Positions 53,430 to 62,858 of a stretch of 64,000 nucleotides of DNA are shown one piece after another. Made by a program: the position numbers and the translations under genes. The stretch comes from Enchytraeus crypticus. Its lineage: Eukaryota > Annelida > Clitellata > Enchytraeida > Enchytraeidae. The stretch is taken from positions 1 to 64,000 of the forward strand of contig CAJHZI010000241.1 in the NCBI GenBank assembly GCA_905160935.1, in the 5' to 3' direction. The number at the start of each line of letters is the position of its first letter. Position 1 is the first letter of the stretch. The notes beneath the pieces were generated by a model. That model was given only the letters and a program-made list of their open reading frames with translations, was not told the DNA's origin and did no database searches.

Positions 53430-53670
53430 GCTCAATTAGCCACTCAATTAGCTATTGATTGATAGCTAATTGAGTGATCAATGGATTTATTCATCGAGTC
53501 CGCTATCATTATATTGATTGATTGCTTAATTCATTGATTTAGTGAGCTAGCTAGCGAGCGAATGAATGATGGAATGAGTGCTTTTGTGAGTGAGTGATTG
53601 CGGGAGCGAGCGCTTGATCGATCTATCAATCGATTGATTGATTGATTGATTGATTGGTTCGACATATATC
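53430..53670. repeat. (GATT)n-like degenerate tract
   Basis: TTGATTGATAGCTAATTGAG, GAGCGAATGAATGATG, then pure ATTGATTGATTGATTG at 53629-53656. Low complexity flanking the FN9 exon on its 3' side. Confidence 0.5.
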
Positions 53671-53964
53671 AACGCCATGCATAATGAAGAAGGACTGAGT
53701 AAATAATTTTTCGATGCTTAGACTTTTGATCATTTTGGGGCAAATATTTGAGAACCGATTCATATAAATATTCCTTATTACTGCATAGGTAAAATAATCT
53801 CAGAAAAATTATTGGCACACAAACGTTGTGTCGAATTTTGATCGTCTAGCGGTGTATTGCCATCTTTTAAAGTCTCAGGTCTTGTTGTTTTTTGTTTGTA
53901 TAGTGTTACACACATGACATACCGCATGTGCTATATAGTTTCCTTTCTTGGTTGCTGCTTTTGT
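53671..53964. other. Intron 16, 5' part
   Basis: Non-coding; no recognised element. Confidence 0.5.
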
Positions 53965-54205
53965 AGTTTTCGTTATTTCCTCCATTCCCCTTTATGGTTA
54001 TTAGTAATCGTGGCCTTTTGTTGGCGCATCAATTGCAGCCGGCGCGGATTTAAGAATAACCTTCCACAACCCTGGGAATTTTTTCTTTCAAAGCTATCAA
54101 CACTCGGTCTTCCAATGTGGTCACCCAAAAAGTACTAACCGGCGCGATGGTGCTTAACTTCGTTCAACTCACTCGCAGCTTAACCGTGTGCGCTAAATCC
54201 CGCCC
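53965..54205 (-). repeat. 5S rRNA-derived SINE (SINE3-like), copy 2
   Basis: The inverse of copy 1 at 9428. Reading the minus strand: GGCGGGATTTAGCGCACACG, GAAGTTAAGCACC, GCGCCGGTTAGTACTTTTTG, GGTGACCACATTGGAAGACC, GAGTGTTGATAGC, AAATTCCCAGGGTTGTGG, AAGGTTATTCTTAAATCCGC, CACGATTACTAATAACCAT. The 5S internal promoter region is kept. Its 5' end lies about 40 bp before the next exon's acceptor, so only a short stretch remains for branch point and pyrimidine tract. Confidence 0.5.
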
Positions 54206-54243
54206 CAGCTCATATTACTCTAATATTTCTTTTCATTGTTCAG

Positions 54244-54407
54244 GTGGAATCAGAGCTCCCGAGCTGATGGGAAAAGTATCCGACAACGTCTTTGCTCTGA
54301 GTCTCTTTCCAGTGGCGGATCAAGTCAGTCATTATTATTTGGTGGTAGTCCCGGATTACCTGGCGTCCAAATTCGATCCCGCGAGTCTAACAAAACCGGA
54401 TGAACAG
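54244..54407 (+). CDS. Lar: LAR exon: membrane-proximal domain, part 1
   Basis: Residues 1208-1262. It reads GIRAPELMGKVSDNVFALSL then FPVADQVSHYYLVVVPDYLA and SKFDPASLTKPDEQ. The pattern of APxL, then VFxLxLxPVADQVSHYYLVVVP, parallels the vertebrate stretch around P-V-Q-S-Y-F-I-V-M-V-P between the last FN domain and the membrane. No basic furin-type cleavage string is present. Phase 1 in, 0 out; acceptor TGTTCAG, donor ACAG|GTGAGG. Confidence 0.5.
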
Positions 54408-54449
54408 GTGAGGACTTGAAAATTATGTTCTCTTGTTTAATCGAGAAAT

Positions 54450-54605
54450 TTATATTACTAGTATATTTGCATACAAATAATAATATATGAATAATGTAAC
54501 TACATTTTTTTATATTAATATCATTAGCTCATATGATAAGTATGTTGCTTATCAAATGCTCTAATATTTCACTATTGAATTACTCGTACATTTACACAGA
54601 ATCGA
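54450..54605. repeat. Outlying copy of the intron-18 repeat unit
   Basis: ACTAGTATATTTGCATACAA, TGTAACTACATTTTTTTATA, TTAATATCATTAGCTCATAT, GATAAGTATGTTGCTTATCA, AATGCTCTAATATTTCACTA, TTGAATTACTCGTACATTTA, CACAG. It matches the tandem unit of 56500-57594, two exons further on. Confidence 0.5.
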
Positions 54606-55074
54606 GAAATTTTGTTGATAAAGACTAAGATGTTAATAATTGCTATTTAATAACTTTAAATTAACTGATATTAAAAAAGTGGTTGCAAATAATAATTAAA
54701 GAAAATCTTCTCATTTTAGTTGTGAATTATTACTATAAATGGCCGCCGGAACTATTACTGTTCATCCTAGTTAAAATAACGTAAAATATTATGACTTATT
54801 ATTTAGTAAGTAAGCATCATTTCAAGTTCAATAGATTTAATAATAGTTAGTATGTTTAACATTAAAAGCAAGGACTTATTTACTATTTCATATTCATATT
54901 TACTCTACTAAACGATAGTATTATCGCTTAGTACAGTAAGCTAGAGATGAGTAAAGAAATGAAAAATCACTTGAGAATCACTTTGTTAAAACAAAATCGG
55001 TATGTTTATATCACGCAAGAGGAAACCTTTGCTGTGAGAAGATAGTGGTGAATGTTAGTAGGCATATATAAAAT
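54606..55074. other. Intron 17, non-coding
   Basis: AT-rich, no element recognised. Confidence 0.5.
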
Positions 55075-55400
55075 AACTATTAGTGTGCTACAGTCGTCCA
55101 TGTCAACATCGAGCACCATTGAGACAAATCGAAGCCGTTGAGCAAAAAGAAAGTCCAAACACGGTTCATATACCAAAATCCAAAACACTCAGTCCAAAGA
55201 TAAATGGAATTATAGCAAGGAGGTTTACTCGCTGGTCGCAACTCATGAATGGAATAGAGGGATTGAAAAGGTAGGTCTTCAACTGTCTATGGAACTGCTC
55301 ACAGGAAAGCAAAGGTCGATGTGATTCAAACGAAGATTTCCGATGATTAGACGGAAGATGTATTGTTGACCTGCATATCAGTGTGCAGTACAATAGATCT
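55075..55400 (-). mobile_element. 3' end fragment of an L2-type LINE
   Basis: The minus strand encodes a remnant of the L2 C-terminus (LSCEQFHRQLKTYLFNPSIP). Its plus-strand 3' UTR blocks match the LINE at 1588: GTGCTACAGTCGTCCATGTC, AACATCGAGCACC, AAATCGAAGCCGTTGAGCA. Same family, strongly 5'-truncated and worn. Confidence 0.5.
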
Positions 55401-55552
55401 CTCTGTTAACTTTTAAGCAAACCAACGATGATCGCAAACTTGGAACTGGACGTTTAAGCATTTTAGTTCAGAAATGTCTCAATTCTTTTTTGAAATATTT
55501 GTTGCTGAAAATGCTTAGCATAAAATGTATATTTTAATTTTTGCTGTTGCAG

Positions 55553-55726
55553 TTGAACTATGCCTCTGACGACAACAACGGACCCTGGGTGGCCGCAGGG
55601 TTCGGTGATGAATTGCCTCCTGTGTTTAGATTAGGTGACGAAAGCAAGGAAGGGGGGTACTACAATAAACCACTGTCATACGGGCAACAGTATAGAGTAT
55701 TCCTGCTTGCACTAGTGGCAGGCACT
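55553..55726 (+). CDS. Lar: LAR exon: membrane-proximal domain, part 2
   Basis: Residues 1263-1320. It reads LNYASDDNNGPWVAAGFGDE then LPPVFRLGDESKEGGYYNKP and LSYGQQYRVFLLALVAGT. It corresponds to the vertebrate P-Y-I-A-A-R-F, then F-x-L-G-D-x-x-x-Y-G-G-F-x-N-x-x-L segment ending YxVFxxAxL. Phase 0-0; acceptor GTTGCAG, donor CACT|GTGAGT. Direct joining to the previous exon leaves no room for the long insert that holds the proteolytic site in vertebrate LAR. Confidence 0.5.
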
Positions 55727-55917
55727 GTGAGTTTTCCTTTAATACATTTATTTAATTGTTATAATTAAATGTCACAAAATTAGCTTTGTCAGTCTGCTCA
55801 GACTATTGTTCATTAAAATTCAGTATCACTCAATATTTCTTTCCCTTATAATATAACTACACATTTATCATTATTTACGTAGAAATAACAAAGTAATAAG
55901 GTAAAGTAAAAAGTAAA

Positions 55918-56156
55918 TACGCATTATAGTGAAATGATCAAATATGTTGATATCTATCATCTTTTAATACCACATGTCTAAACCATTAAGCAATTTATTC
56001 CATTTTCCGTGAAACCAGTCCAGTGAATGTCCGAGATTTTACTCTCAGATCAGCGCGGCCGGGATTCGAACCCACGAGGGTTCAATTCACCTCAGGATCT
56101 GTCATTTAAAATTTCATGGCGTTACCCCTACGCTATTAAGATATTCTAATGATATT
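55918..56156 (-). repeat. SINE family G, full copy, minus
   Basis: TTATAGTGAAATGATCAAAT, AATACCACATGTCTAAACC, CCAGTCCAGTGAATGTCCG, CAGATCAGCGCGGCCGGGAT, TCGAACCCACGAGGG (inverse B box), TTCATGGCGTTACCCCTACG (inverse A box). The cleanest tRNA-like head of family G, with GTAGGGGTAACGCC on the minus strand. Confidence 0.5.
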
Positions 56157-56280
56157 ACCTTTATCCTAACATATAATCTATTCTTATTCCTTATCATATG
56201 CTCTAATATTCCACTATTGAAATAATAATATTCTAAATTATTAATACTATAATTAATATTCCACTATTACCGTTCTAGAA

Positions 56281-56505
56281 TGTCTCAATAGAGTAGGGGT
56301 AACGTCGTAAAGTTTTAAATGACAGATTGTGAGGTGAATTGAACTCTCGCGGGTTCGAAACCCAGCCGCGTTGATCTGAGAGTAAAATCTCGGACATTCA
56401 CTGGACTGGTTATACGGAAAATGGACTAAATTGCCTAACGGTTTAAACATGTGGTATTAAAAGTGATAAATATCGACGTAGTTGGCAATTTCACTATAAC
56501 GCGTG
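56281..56505 (+). repeat. SINE family G inside the duplicated segment, copy 1
   Basis: TGTCTCAATAGAGTAGGGGT (A box), GCGGGTTCGAAACCCAGCCG (B box), AGTAAAATCTCGGACATTCA, GGTTTAAACATGTGGTATTA. Its twin at 57211 shares the same flanks. Confidence 0.5.
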
Positions 56506-56704
56506 TTTACTTTTTTACTTATTGAATTTCTCGTATATTTGCACATAAATAATAACGTATCTACACTTTTTTATGTTGATATCATTAGATCATGTGATAA
56601 ATATTGCTTATCAAATGGTCTATTGAATTACTCGTATATTTGCATAAAAGTAATAATCTACAAATTATATAACTACACATTTTTATACTGATATAATTAG
56701 CTCA

Positions 56705-56884
56705 TTTTTTTATCCCCGGACTGGCTTTCATTTAGGACCTTACTGCTTCTCCTCAGCACATTTCTTTTGCAGATTGGTCTGGGTGAATTGATCTGTGGTG
56801 ATGTGTGCTGTTGGGGACGTCCCTGACATTATTCCTGGATGAGGAAACTTACGTTAAACCTTTATTATGATTATTATTATTATT
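56705..56884 (+). repeat. SINE family F, full copy, inside a repeat unit
   Basis: TATCCCCGGACTGGCTTTCA, TTTAGGACCTTACTGCTTCT, CAGCACATTTCTTTTGCAG, GATTGGTCTGGGTGAATTGA, GGGGACGTCCCTGACATTAT, ACGTTAAACCTTTATTATG, ending (ATT)n. It interrupts a tandem unit between AGCTCAT and TATGATAAG, so it is younger than the array. Confidence 0.5.
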
Positions 56885-57210
56885 GTATGATAAGTATTGC
56901 TTATCATATGCTCTAATATTCCACTATTGGATTACTCGTATATTTGCACAGAAATAATTATATAACTACACGTTTTTAAATTGATATAGATCATACGATA
57001 AGTATGGTTTATCGTTTGCGCTCATATTACACTATTGAATGACGCGTAGATATGCACAGAAATAATAATATAACTACACGTTTTTATATTAATATCATTA
57101 ACTCATATGATAAATATTGCTTATCAAATGCTCTAATATTCCAATATTGAAATAATAATTTTCTAAATTATTAATATTATAATTAATATTCCACTATTAC
57201 CGTTCTAGAA

Positions 57211-57437
57211 TGTCTCAATAGAGTAGGGGTAACGTCGTGAAGTTTTAAATGACAGATCGTGAGGTGAATTGAACTCTGGCGAGTTCGAATCCCAGCCGCC
57301 CTTATCTGAGAGTAAAATCTTGGACATTCACTGGACTGGTTATACGGAAAATGGACTAAATTGCCTAACGGTTTAAACATGTGATATTAAAAGTGATAGA
57401 TATCAACGTAGTTGATCATTTCATTATAATGCGTGTT
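57211..57437 (+). repeat. SINE family G inside the duplicated segment, copy 2
   Basis: Same head and body as 56281 (TGTCTCAATAGAGTAGGGGT, GGCGAGTTCGAATCCCAGCC). Differences are few, mainly near the B box, implying a fairly recent segmental duplication. Confidence 0.5.
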
Positions 57438-57594
57438 TACATTTTTACTTACTGAATTACTCGTATAATTACATATATCTGCATAGAAATAGTAATATAA
57501 CTACACGTGTTTATATTGATATCATTAGCACATATGATAAGTATTGTTTATCAAATGCTCTAACATCCTACTATTGAATGACTCGTATGCACAG

Positions 57595-57761
57595 AAGTGG
57601 ATCTGGACACCCTACTCTCAGTCGTTCAGCACTGCTGTGGGACGCTACGACAGCTCGCTCCTGGGACACTTGGACGGGGTGCAGCTTCTCTACATCGTGG
57701 CTTCAGTCTGCGGTGCTGTGGTGCTTCTCCTTCTCTTGATCCTCATCGTCATCTTCATCAG
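57595..57761 (+). CDS. Lar: LAR exon: transmembrane segment
   Basis: Residues 1321-1375. The extracellular part KWIWTPYSQSFSTAVGRYDS is followed by SLLGHLDG and the membrane helix LLYIVASVCGAVVLLLLLIL, IVIFI, then basic residues in the next exon, which fixes a type I topology. Acceptor TATGCACAG, with little pyrimidine tract because the upstream sequence is a tandem repeat; donor ATCAG|GTAACA. Phase 0 in, phase 2 out, the only phase-2 junction in the gene. A LINE tail begins about 40 bp after the donor. Confidence 0.5.
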
Positions 57762-57802
57762 GTAACATAATACAACCGCTTATTACGAATATAACTTTAC
57801 TG

Positions 57803-59390
57803 CTTTATTATTATTATTATTTTTTACCCCGGTGTAAAGAACCTGGGGTTTGATAAAAACGATTCAAGCAATACGTGCTGAATCGCCGCCCGGATACTCG
57901 AGGTCATCAATCGGCTTAAAAGAATTATTGAGCAGACTGCATTAAATCTTTGCAAAGTCATAGAAAGCCTTTGCCAAAGAAAAGAAGTCTCTCGATTATC
58001 GCCGGTTTGCTCTGCAATAAGTCTGCCTATGCCATTAATAAAGTCGGCTCCTTCGGGATTCATCGGGCCCATGGTTTCAATGGCTACCGGAACAACTTCA
58101 TATCCTAAGGACAGATCACGGTATTTATCCAACTTCCTAGAGGCGGCATGAACATCAGCTCCACCGGCTGTGACTGAAGTCGTATTCAGGTAGGAGTTTG
58201 CCATAGTGTCAATGACCGTGACGTCCCATACGGCACATTTACCGTTGCACCAGGGCACTAAAGTCATGCCGTCCGGACGCTTGCCGTCTAATCTGGACAA
58301 CCCACTTGGTTCCTTAGAGGAAGGGATGCTTGCTCTTGAAAGTGCTCGCCATATTAAGTCATTTAAATTGTGATGGCGAGACATTCTACCTGAGCTTTGT
58401 TTGCAGGAGAGGCCGTGTAGACCTAAAGCGTCGACTTCATGACCGCAGGGGCACATGTGAGGCTCGCAAGTTTTCGCCCCTAAACGGAAACTAACGGCAA
58501 CTCGAATCGCCTCATTGTCTAAAAAAGCCCACAAGAAGCAACAGGGAGAGCGTGAAGCCAGTCGCTGCTTCTTTTGGTTGATACAGCTAGGAGTCGTGCT
58601 CTGTCTACTGCATTGGACTGGGATTCTAATAGACAGGTACAAATCCGATCCACTATAAGACGGTCCCATGATTTCTCGTTACTGACTGAGGTAGAAGGTA
58701 GAGCACTGGAGGTGAGGCTTTTGGACCAAACTGACAACGCAACGTCAATGGATCTATCGGCAGAAAGGGAGCACTTATGAAGGATGGCGTCTTGCAACTG
58801 CCTCGTTCCCATCGCTGATGCCAAGACGGCTGAAGGCGCGATATGGGAAACAAGACGAATTCCAAGACCACCTTTGCTCACCGGTAAACTGGCTTGCTGC
58901 CACTGCAAATCAGACAAATCTGCGTTTATAACGGCGCACAAGCATTGCCTAAGAGCCTCGTCGTAGTCTAAAAGCCGCGGATTAGAGAAGCTCGGACTAG
59001 AGCGCAGAATGTGCATAAGTTTAGGTGCACTTAATGAAAAGCGAAGGATTGTCAAAGCATCATGAGCGGCTAGCGACTTCAAGCGCGATGCTGTACGTTT
59101 GAGAACCTCTAAGCGACTAGATAAAGCGGTGGTAGTAGCTTCTTCTCCAGAGAGTGGCGCGCCGAGTAGAGTACTATGGGATAGGCCCATTGGCACAAAG
59201 GTTGACAAAACTGAGTTTGCCCGGAGATTTGCAAACTGATGATATGACTTCGCACTTGGTACGATTCAACTGAAGCCCAAATTATTGGCCTCTGTCGATG
59301 ATAGTCTGTACATCATTTGCAATCGACGACACGCAACCATCAAGAGTAATGTCATCTAGGTATCCCACCGTGAGAGCGCTAGAGAGTTAT
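57803..59390 (-). mobile_element. LINE fragment with YLDD RT box and restriction-like endonuclease signature
   Basis: On the minus strand it starts at the RT catalytic box (GYLDDITLDGC near 59370) and GLQLNRTKCEVIS. After a one-base frame shift it runs LLGAPLSGEEATTTALSSRL, ILRFSLSAPKLMHILRSSP, QQASLPVSKGGLGIRLVSHI to about 58520. Another shift leads into a C-terminal domain: CPCGHEVDALGLHGLSC (zinc-type), RHHNLNDLIWRAL, then KRPDGMTLV with AVWDVTVIDT, a PD-D/E-x-K-like nuclease pattern. It ends FTPG-stop at 57824 followed by a (TAA)n tail. 5'-truncated. Similar proteins occur in several marine invertebrates to my recollection; the clade needs a tree. Confidence 0.5.
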
Positions 59391-60177
59391 AATTATTATT
59401 GCTCTTTTACTATATTATTTACTTTTAATATTTGACTTATTATTTATTTACTCTATTGTTTTAATCTGTTTAACTTTATTAGTTATTTAATTATCTTATT
59501 TATTTAATTTTTAGTTTATTCTTTAGAATTTACATTTTAAACATTTTTTGTTACTTTAAATGATTTTGTCAATCAATAAGTATATTTTTATATCTTATAT
59601 TTTAAGGATTTTTAGTTTAAGTTCAATATTTGGTCATTCAAGTAGTATTTTAACGGGACTAAATTGTTGCCCTCCACACAATACTTCGATAGCACAAAAG
59701 TATGGGTCTTTGGCTAATTGAAATGTGTAATATAAGGTGTATATTAAAGGATATAGCTAGGCTTATATTTCGGAGCAGGAGACGTTTATGGCCCATGAAG
59801 ATTTATGACTAGGTCGGTATTTAATGGATAGCGTGGAATTCAGTTATTTAATGTATTCCTTTTATAAATTCTCTAATGGAGAAAGAAATACATAAAAAGA
59901 GCACCTGCATTAAGAGAAAATTATTCTATGCTTTGTGTAGCTTTATCTAATGAAAGCCATATTTTTGTATACACCTCTAGGTTTAAACTTTGATTTCTTT
60001 GTTTAGATTTTGACTCTTTTTGCTATTGCTTTCATCATCACAGTAATTATACTTTGGTCATTTATTTCCTTAGAAAATCGAAATTTTATGGAAAATGAAT
60101 CTGTTGGAAGAGTTATATACATGTACATTTCATAGACATATACTTCAGTGTTCTGCCTTATATAGGTAATCAAGATA
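59391..60177. other. Intron 19, 3' part, AT-rich
   Basis: No gene or element recognised. Confidence 0.5.
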
Positions 60178-60187
60178 GACAGAGAGC

Positions 60188-60228
<41 letters not shown>

Positions 60229-60235
60229 AGATGAA
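60178..60235. repeat. (GA)n microsatellite
   Basis: Pure GA repeat with AAAGAGAAAG at its right end, about 45 bp before the juxtamembrane exon. No LINE 3' sequence is adjacent. Confidence 0.5.
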
Positions 60236-60281
60236 GACTACTATGATCTGATTGATTTATATTGTTTGTATTGAATATTAG

Positions 60282-60403
60282 AAGAAAGTCAGGCAGAAAG
60301 GTTAAGATGCAAGAGCCGACCAAGGTTCTAATGGTTCCTGGAGAAATCACGTCCAATCCTTGCGACCCAGTGGAGATAAGGCGTCTCAACTTCCAAACAC
60401 CTG
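60282..60403 (+). CDS. Lar: LAR exon: juxtamembrane segment
   Basis: Residues 1376-1416. It reads RKSGRKVKMQEPTKVLMVPG then EITSNPCDPVEIRRLNFQTP. The basic start is the cytoplasmic stop-transfer signal, and DPVEIRRLNFQTPG matches the highly conserved DPVEMRR-x-NFQTPGM element before the wedge of type IIa phosphatases. Phase 2 in, 1 out; acceptor ATATTAG, donor CCTG|GTAGGA. The middle (EPTKVLMVPGEITSN) is variable in the family. Confidence 0.5.
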
Positions 60404-60514
60404 GTAGGAGGATGCGACGTATTCTAATTACTACTAATCAATCAATCAGTCTATTAAAAGACCAATCAATCGATCAGTAGTTACATTTGCATAAATCTCT
60501 TGCTCTGCTTGATT

Positions 60515-60970
60515 TCGAGTTAGAAATATACGATTGATTGACTGGTTGATTGTTAAGTGAGAGATTGGTTAATTGGATTGTGGGATAGGTTATATTAATG
60601 ATTGATTAATGGTGTGATTTGATTTCTGACTGACTGAATTATTGATTGATTGATAACTTGATTGATTGATTGACTGACTGATTGAATGATTGATTGATTG
60701 ATAGTGTGATTAATTGATTGATAGTTTGATTGATTGATTGATTGACTGATTGAGATTGATAGACTAATTAATAGTTTGATTTTTTGATTGATAGCTTGTT
60801 CGATTTATTGATTGATTAATTGACTGACTGACTGATTGACTAATTAATAGTTTGATTGATTGATAGCTTATTTGATGTATTGATTGATTGATTGATCTAC
60901 TGACTAATTATTTGACTAATTGATAGTTTGATTGATAGCTTGATTGATTTATTTATTGATTGATTGAACT
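60515..60970. repeat. 450-bp degenerate (GATT)n tract
   Basis: ATTGATTGATTGACTGACTG variants with TAGTTTGATTGATAGC insertions fill almost the whole intron and run into the next acceptor (TTGATTGAACTCAG). Confidence 0.5.
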
Positions 60971-60973
60971 CAG

Positions 60974-61272
60974 GAATGATGAGTCACCCACCGATACGTA
61001 TAGGGGAGCTGGAGGAGCACATAGAGCGGCTGAGAGCTAACGACGGAGCGAGGTTCTCCCAGGAGTACGAGTCCATTGAGCCTGGACAACAGTTTACATG
61101 GGAGGCGTCGAACCGGGAGGAAAATAAGACGAAGAACAGGTACGCTAACGTCATAGCGTACGACCACTCTAGAGTGACGCTCCAGTTGATGGAAGGAAAC
61201 CCGGACTCTGACTACATCAATGCTAACTATATGGATGGCTACAGAAAGCACAACGCCTACATTGCTACTCAG
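60974..61272 (+). CDS. Lar: LAR exon: wedge and start of phosphatase domain D1
   Basis: Residues 1417-1516. It reads [20 protein letters not shown], then [40 protein letters not shown] and [20 protein letters not shown]. The helix-turn-helix wedge is followed by the phosphotyrosine recognition loop [11 protein letters not shown] and the substrate motif DYINANY of receptor phosphatase domain 1. Phase 1 in, 0 out; donor CTCAG|GTATGC. Very strong match to family D1. Confidence 0.5.
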
Positions 61273-62054
61273 GTATGCAAATGCTCATAAATACAAATAA
61301 ATACATAAATAAATACATAAATACAGGTATGTAAATACTCAGGTATGTAAATAGGTATGCTGGTAAAGCTAATGTTAACGTCAGTTTCCAGCCATATTTG
61401 TCTTGCGAAATATATTTTTCATTACTTTGAAATAGAATTCAAAAATAAAAGAGCTAAACTTACGAAACTTCCGAAATGCTTCTTTTATTTCTTTGAAATG
61501 GCATTCACACAAATAAATATAGGCTCGTTGTATTTTCCATAATAGTTGTTTTGGCATATATTTTTATATTTGAAACACACTTAGTTCTGAAAATATTATT
61601 CAAGAGAGAAAGAGAAAAAGAGAGAGAGATGTTTATGTTCCATTACGATAGACTCTAACAATCAACAGTATGCAAAAACTGAAAGAAAGTTTAAATAAAG
61701 AATGATTATGCTTTCATATCTTTTTAATCAAGGCGAAGATTAATAATAATATATTCGTTTATTTTCGTTCAATCTGACAACCGCAGAAAGTTACAGCACA
61801 GAAGTTCCAACAGACACAGCATAACAAATTACAGATATAGCATAAACAGTTAATAGGCTAGATATAAGAGATATATATATATATATCTACTTCGCAGACA
61901 TACATTTTTAATGTATTAATTCATTTTTTATAACTTTTTAAAACTTTAGTAAATATAAAAATATTTACTAGTGTGTATTTTATTGTAACGTATTTTGTAT
62001 TATATTTTCCATTATATTATATTATTTATTTATTTTCTTATTTGTAATTCATAG
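61273..62054. other. Intron 21, non-coding
   Basis: AAATACATAAATAC repeats and a second TCAGGTATGTAAATA follow the donor (61285-61350). A worn family D fragment (GTAAAGCTAATGTTAACGTC, AGTTTCC) sits at 61360-61390 on the minus strand. GA (61602-61630) and TA (61870-61884) microsatellites. No gene. Confidence 0.5.
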
Positions 62055-62153
62055 GGACCACTTCCAGAGACGTTTAATGATTTTTGGCGAATGGTTTGGG
62101 AGCAGCGCTGCCCCACTATTGTCATGATGACTAAGCTGGAGGAGAGAAGTCGG
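62055..62153 (+). CDS. Lar: LAR exon: D1, GPLPETF block
   Basis: Residues 1517-1549 (33 codons). It reads [20 protein letters not shown] then [13 protein letters not shown]. The GPLPET[11 protein letters not shown] and IVMMTxLEExSR motifs are invariant parts of PTP domains (motifs 3 and 4). Phase 0-0. Acceptor AATTCATAG, donor CGG|GTTTGT with T at +3. Too short to stand out as an open frame, but flanking phases and homology make it certain. Confidence 0.5.
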
Positions 62154-62249
62154 GTTTGTATGAATCAAATGAAACAATGCTAACACTAATAATGAAGCTT
62201 GGTTTGACGGCCATACCCTCATCCTGGAATGATGCCGAAGACTTCCTCT

Positions 62250-62505
62250 TTCTCCAGTGTTTTGCACAAGTGGCAGGTCCAAAGTACATATTAATACTCA
62301 GAGTCTGCTTTTCGCTCTATCAAGAGCACTCAATAGATTAAATTAATCACTCCACAAATGGTAATGCTTTATCCATACCTATGTAGTCTATAGCTTTGAG
62401 ACATTTGGCTTCTGAGGTGGTTTCCCTTTTCCTTGCTCAGTTCTTGCGTAGTTGCCTCTTACGACATCTTCAGTTAACAGTCGGTTTAATCTTCAGTGTC
62501 CCGGA
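62250..62505 (-). repeat. Family B repeat, near full length, minus
   Basis: TCCAGTGTTTTGCACAAGTG, GCAGGTCCAAAGTACATATT, AGAGTCTGCTTTTCGCTC, GGCTTCTGAGGTGGTTTCCC, GTAGTTGCCTCTTACGACAT. Same family as 33446 and 46694 but lacking a GA/CT tail. Confidence 0.5.
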
Positions 62506-62858
62506 CACAACACACATGTCATAATAATTACGTAGTTGTAACAATGGTTATATTAATGGCTATTATAGTTATAAATGATACAGTTTGATATCATGCCTGC
62601 TTTATTTCTAATAAACTATGTTTTATTTTAATACAAGTCTAATTTATTGGTACGAGTTAGAATACATCATTCACACTAATGTACAGAAAATTCTTCTAAT
62701 AGAAGATTCTTCGCTAGAACTCGATCCATCGTAAATAGAAACTAGATCTATTATAACTAAGTTATGTGTTTGGAGTTACTTAATAGAAAAATGAATTATA
62801 GCTATCAATTGATTGAGATTAGAAAATCAGTAGCAATGTGACATATTTGACAACGCAG
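62506..62858. other. Intron 22, 3' part
   Basis: AT-rich; nothing recognised before the ACGCAG acceptor. Confidence 0.5.

Larger units (their letters stand above)
56170..57594. repeat. Tandem-repeat intron built from a 110-130 bp unit, with SINE insertions
   Basis: The unit consensus runs ATATTGATATCATTAGCTCA, TATGATAAGTATTGCTTATC, AAATGCTCTAATATTCCACT, ATTGAATTACTCGTATATTT, GCACAGAAATAATAATATAA, CTACACGTTT. Units or parts are seen near 56190, 56510, 56630, 56885, 56985, 57080 and 57440. The last unit ends at the transmembrane exon acceptor (GACTCGTATGCACAG). On top of this, about 56160-56510 and 57090-57440 form a 930-bp-offset duplication, each with a family G SINE and the shared junction ACCGTTCTAGAATGTCTCAA. 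Confidence 0.5.

Noticed and set aside
53857-54240. 93-residue frame at 53857-54138 and the start of the 54117 frame
   Set aside because: They lie over the 5S-derived SINE; only the part after 54243 is a real exon.
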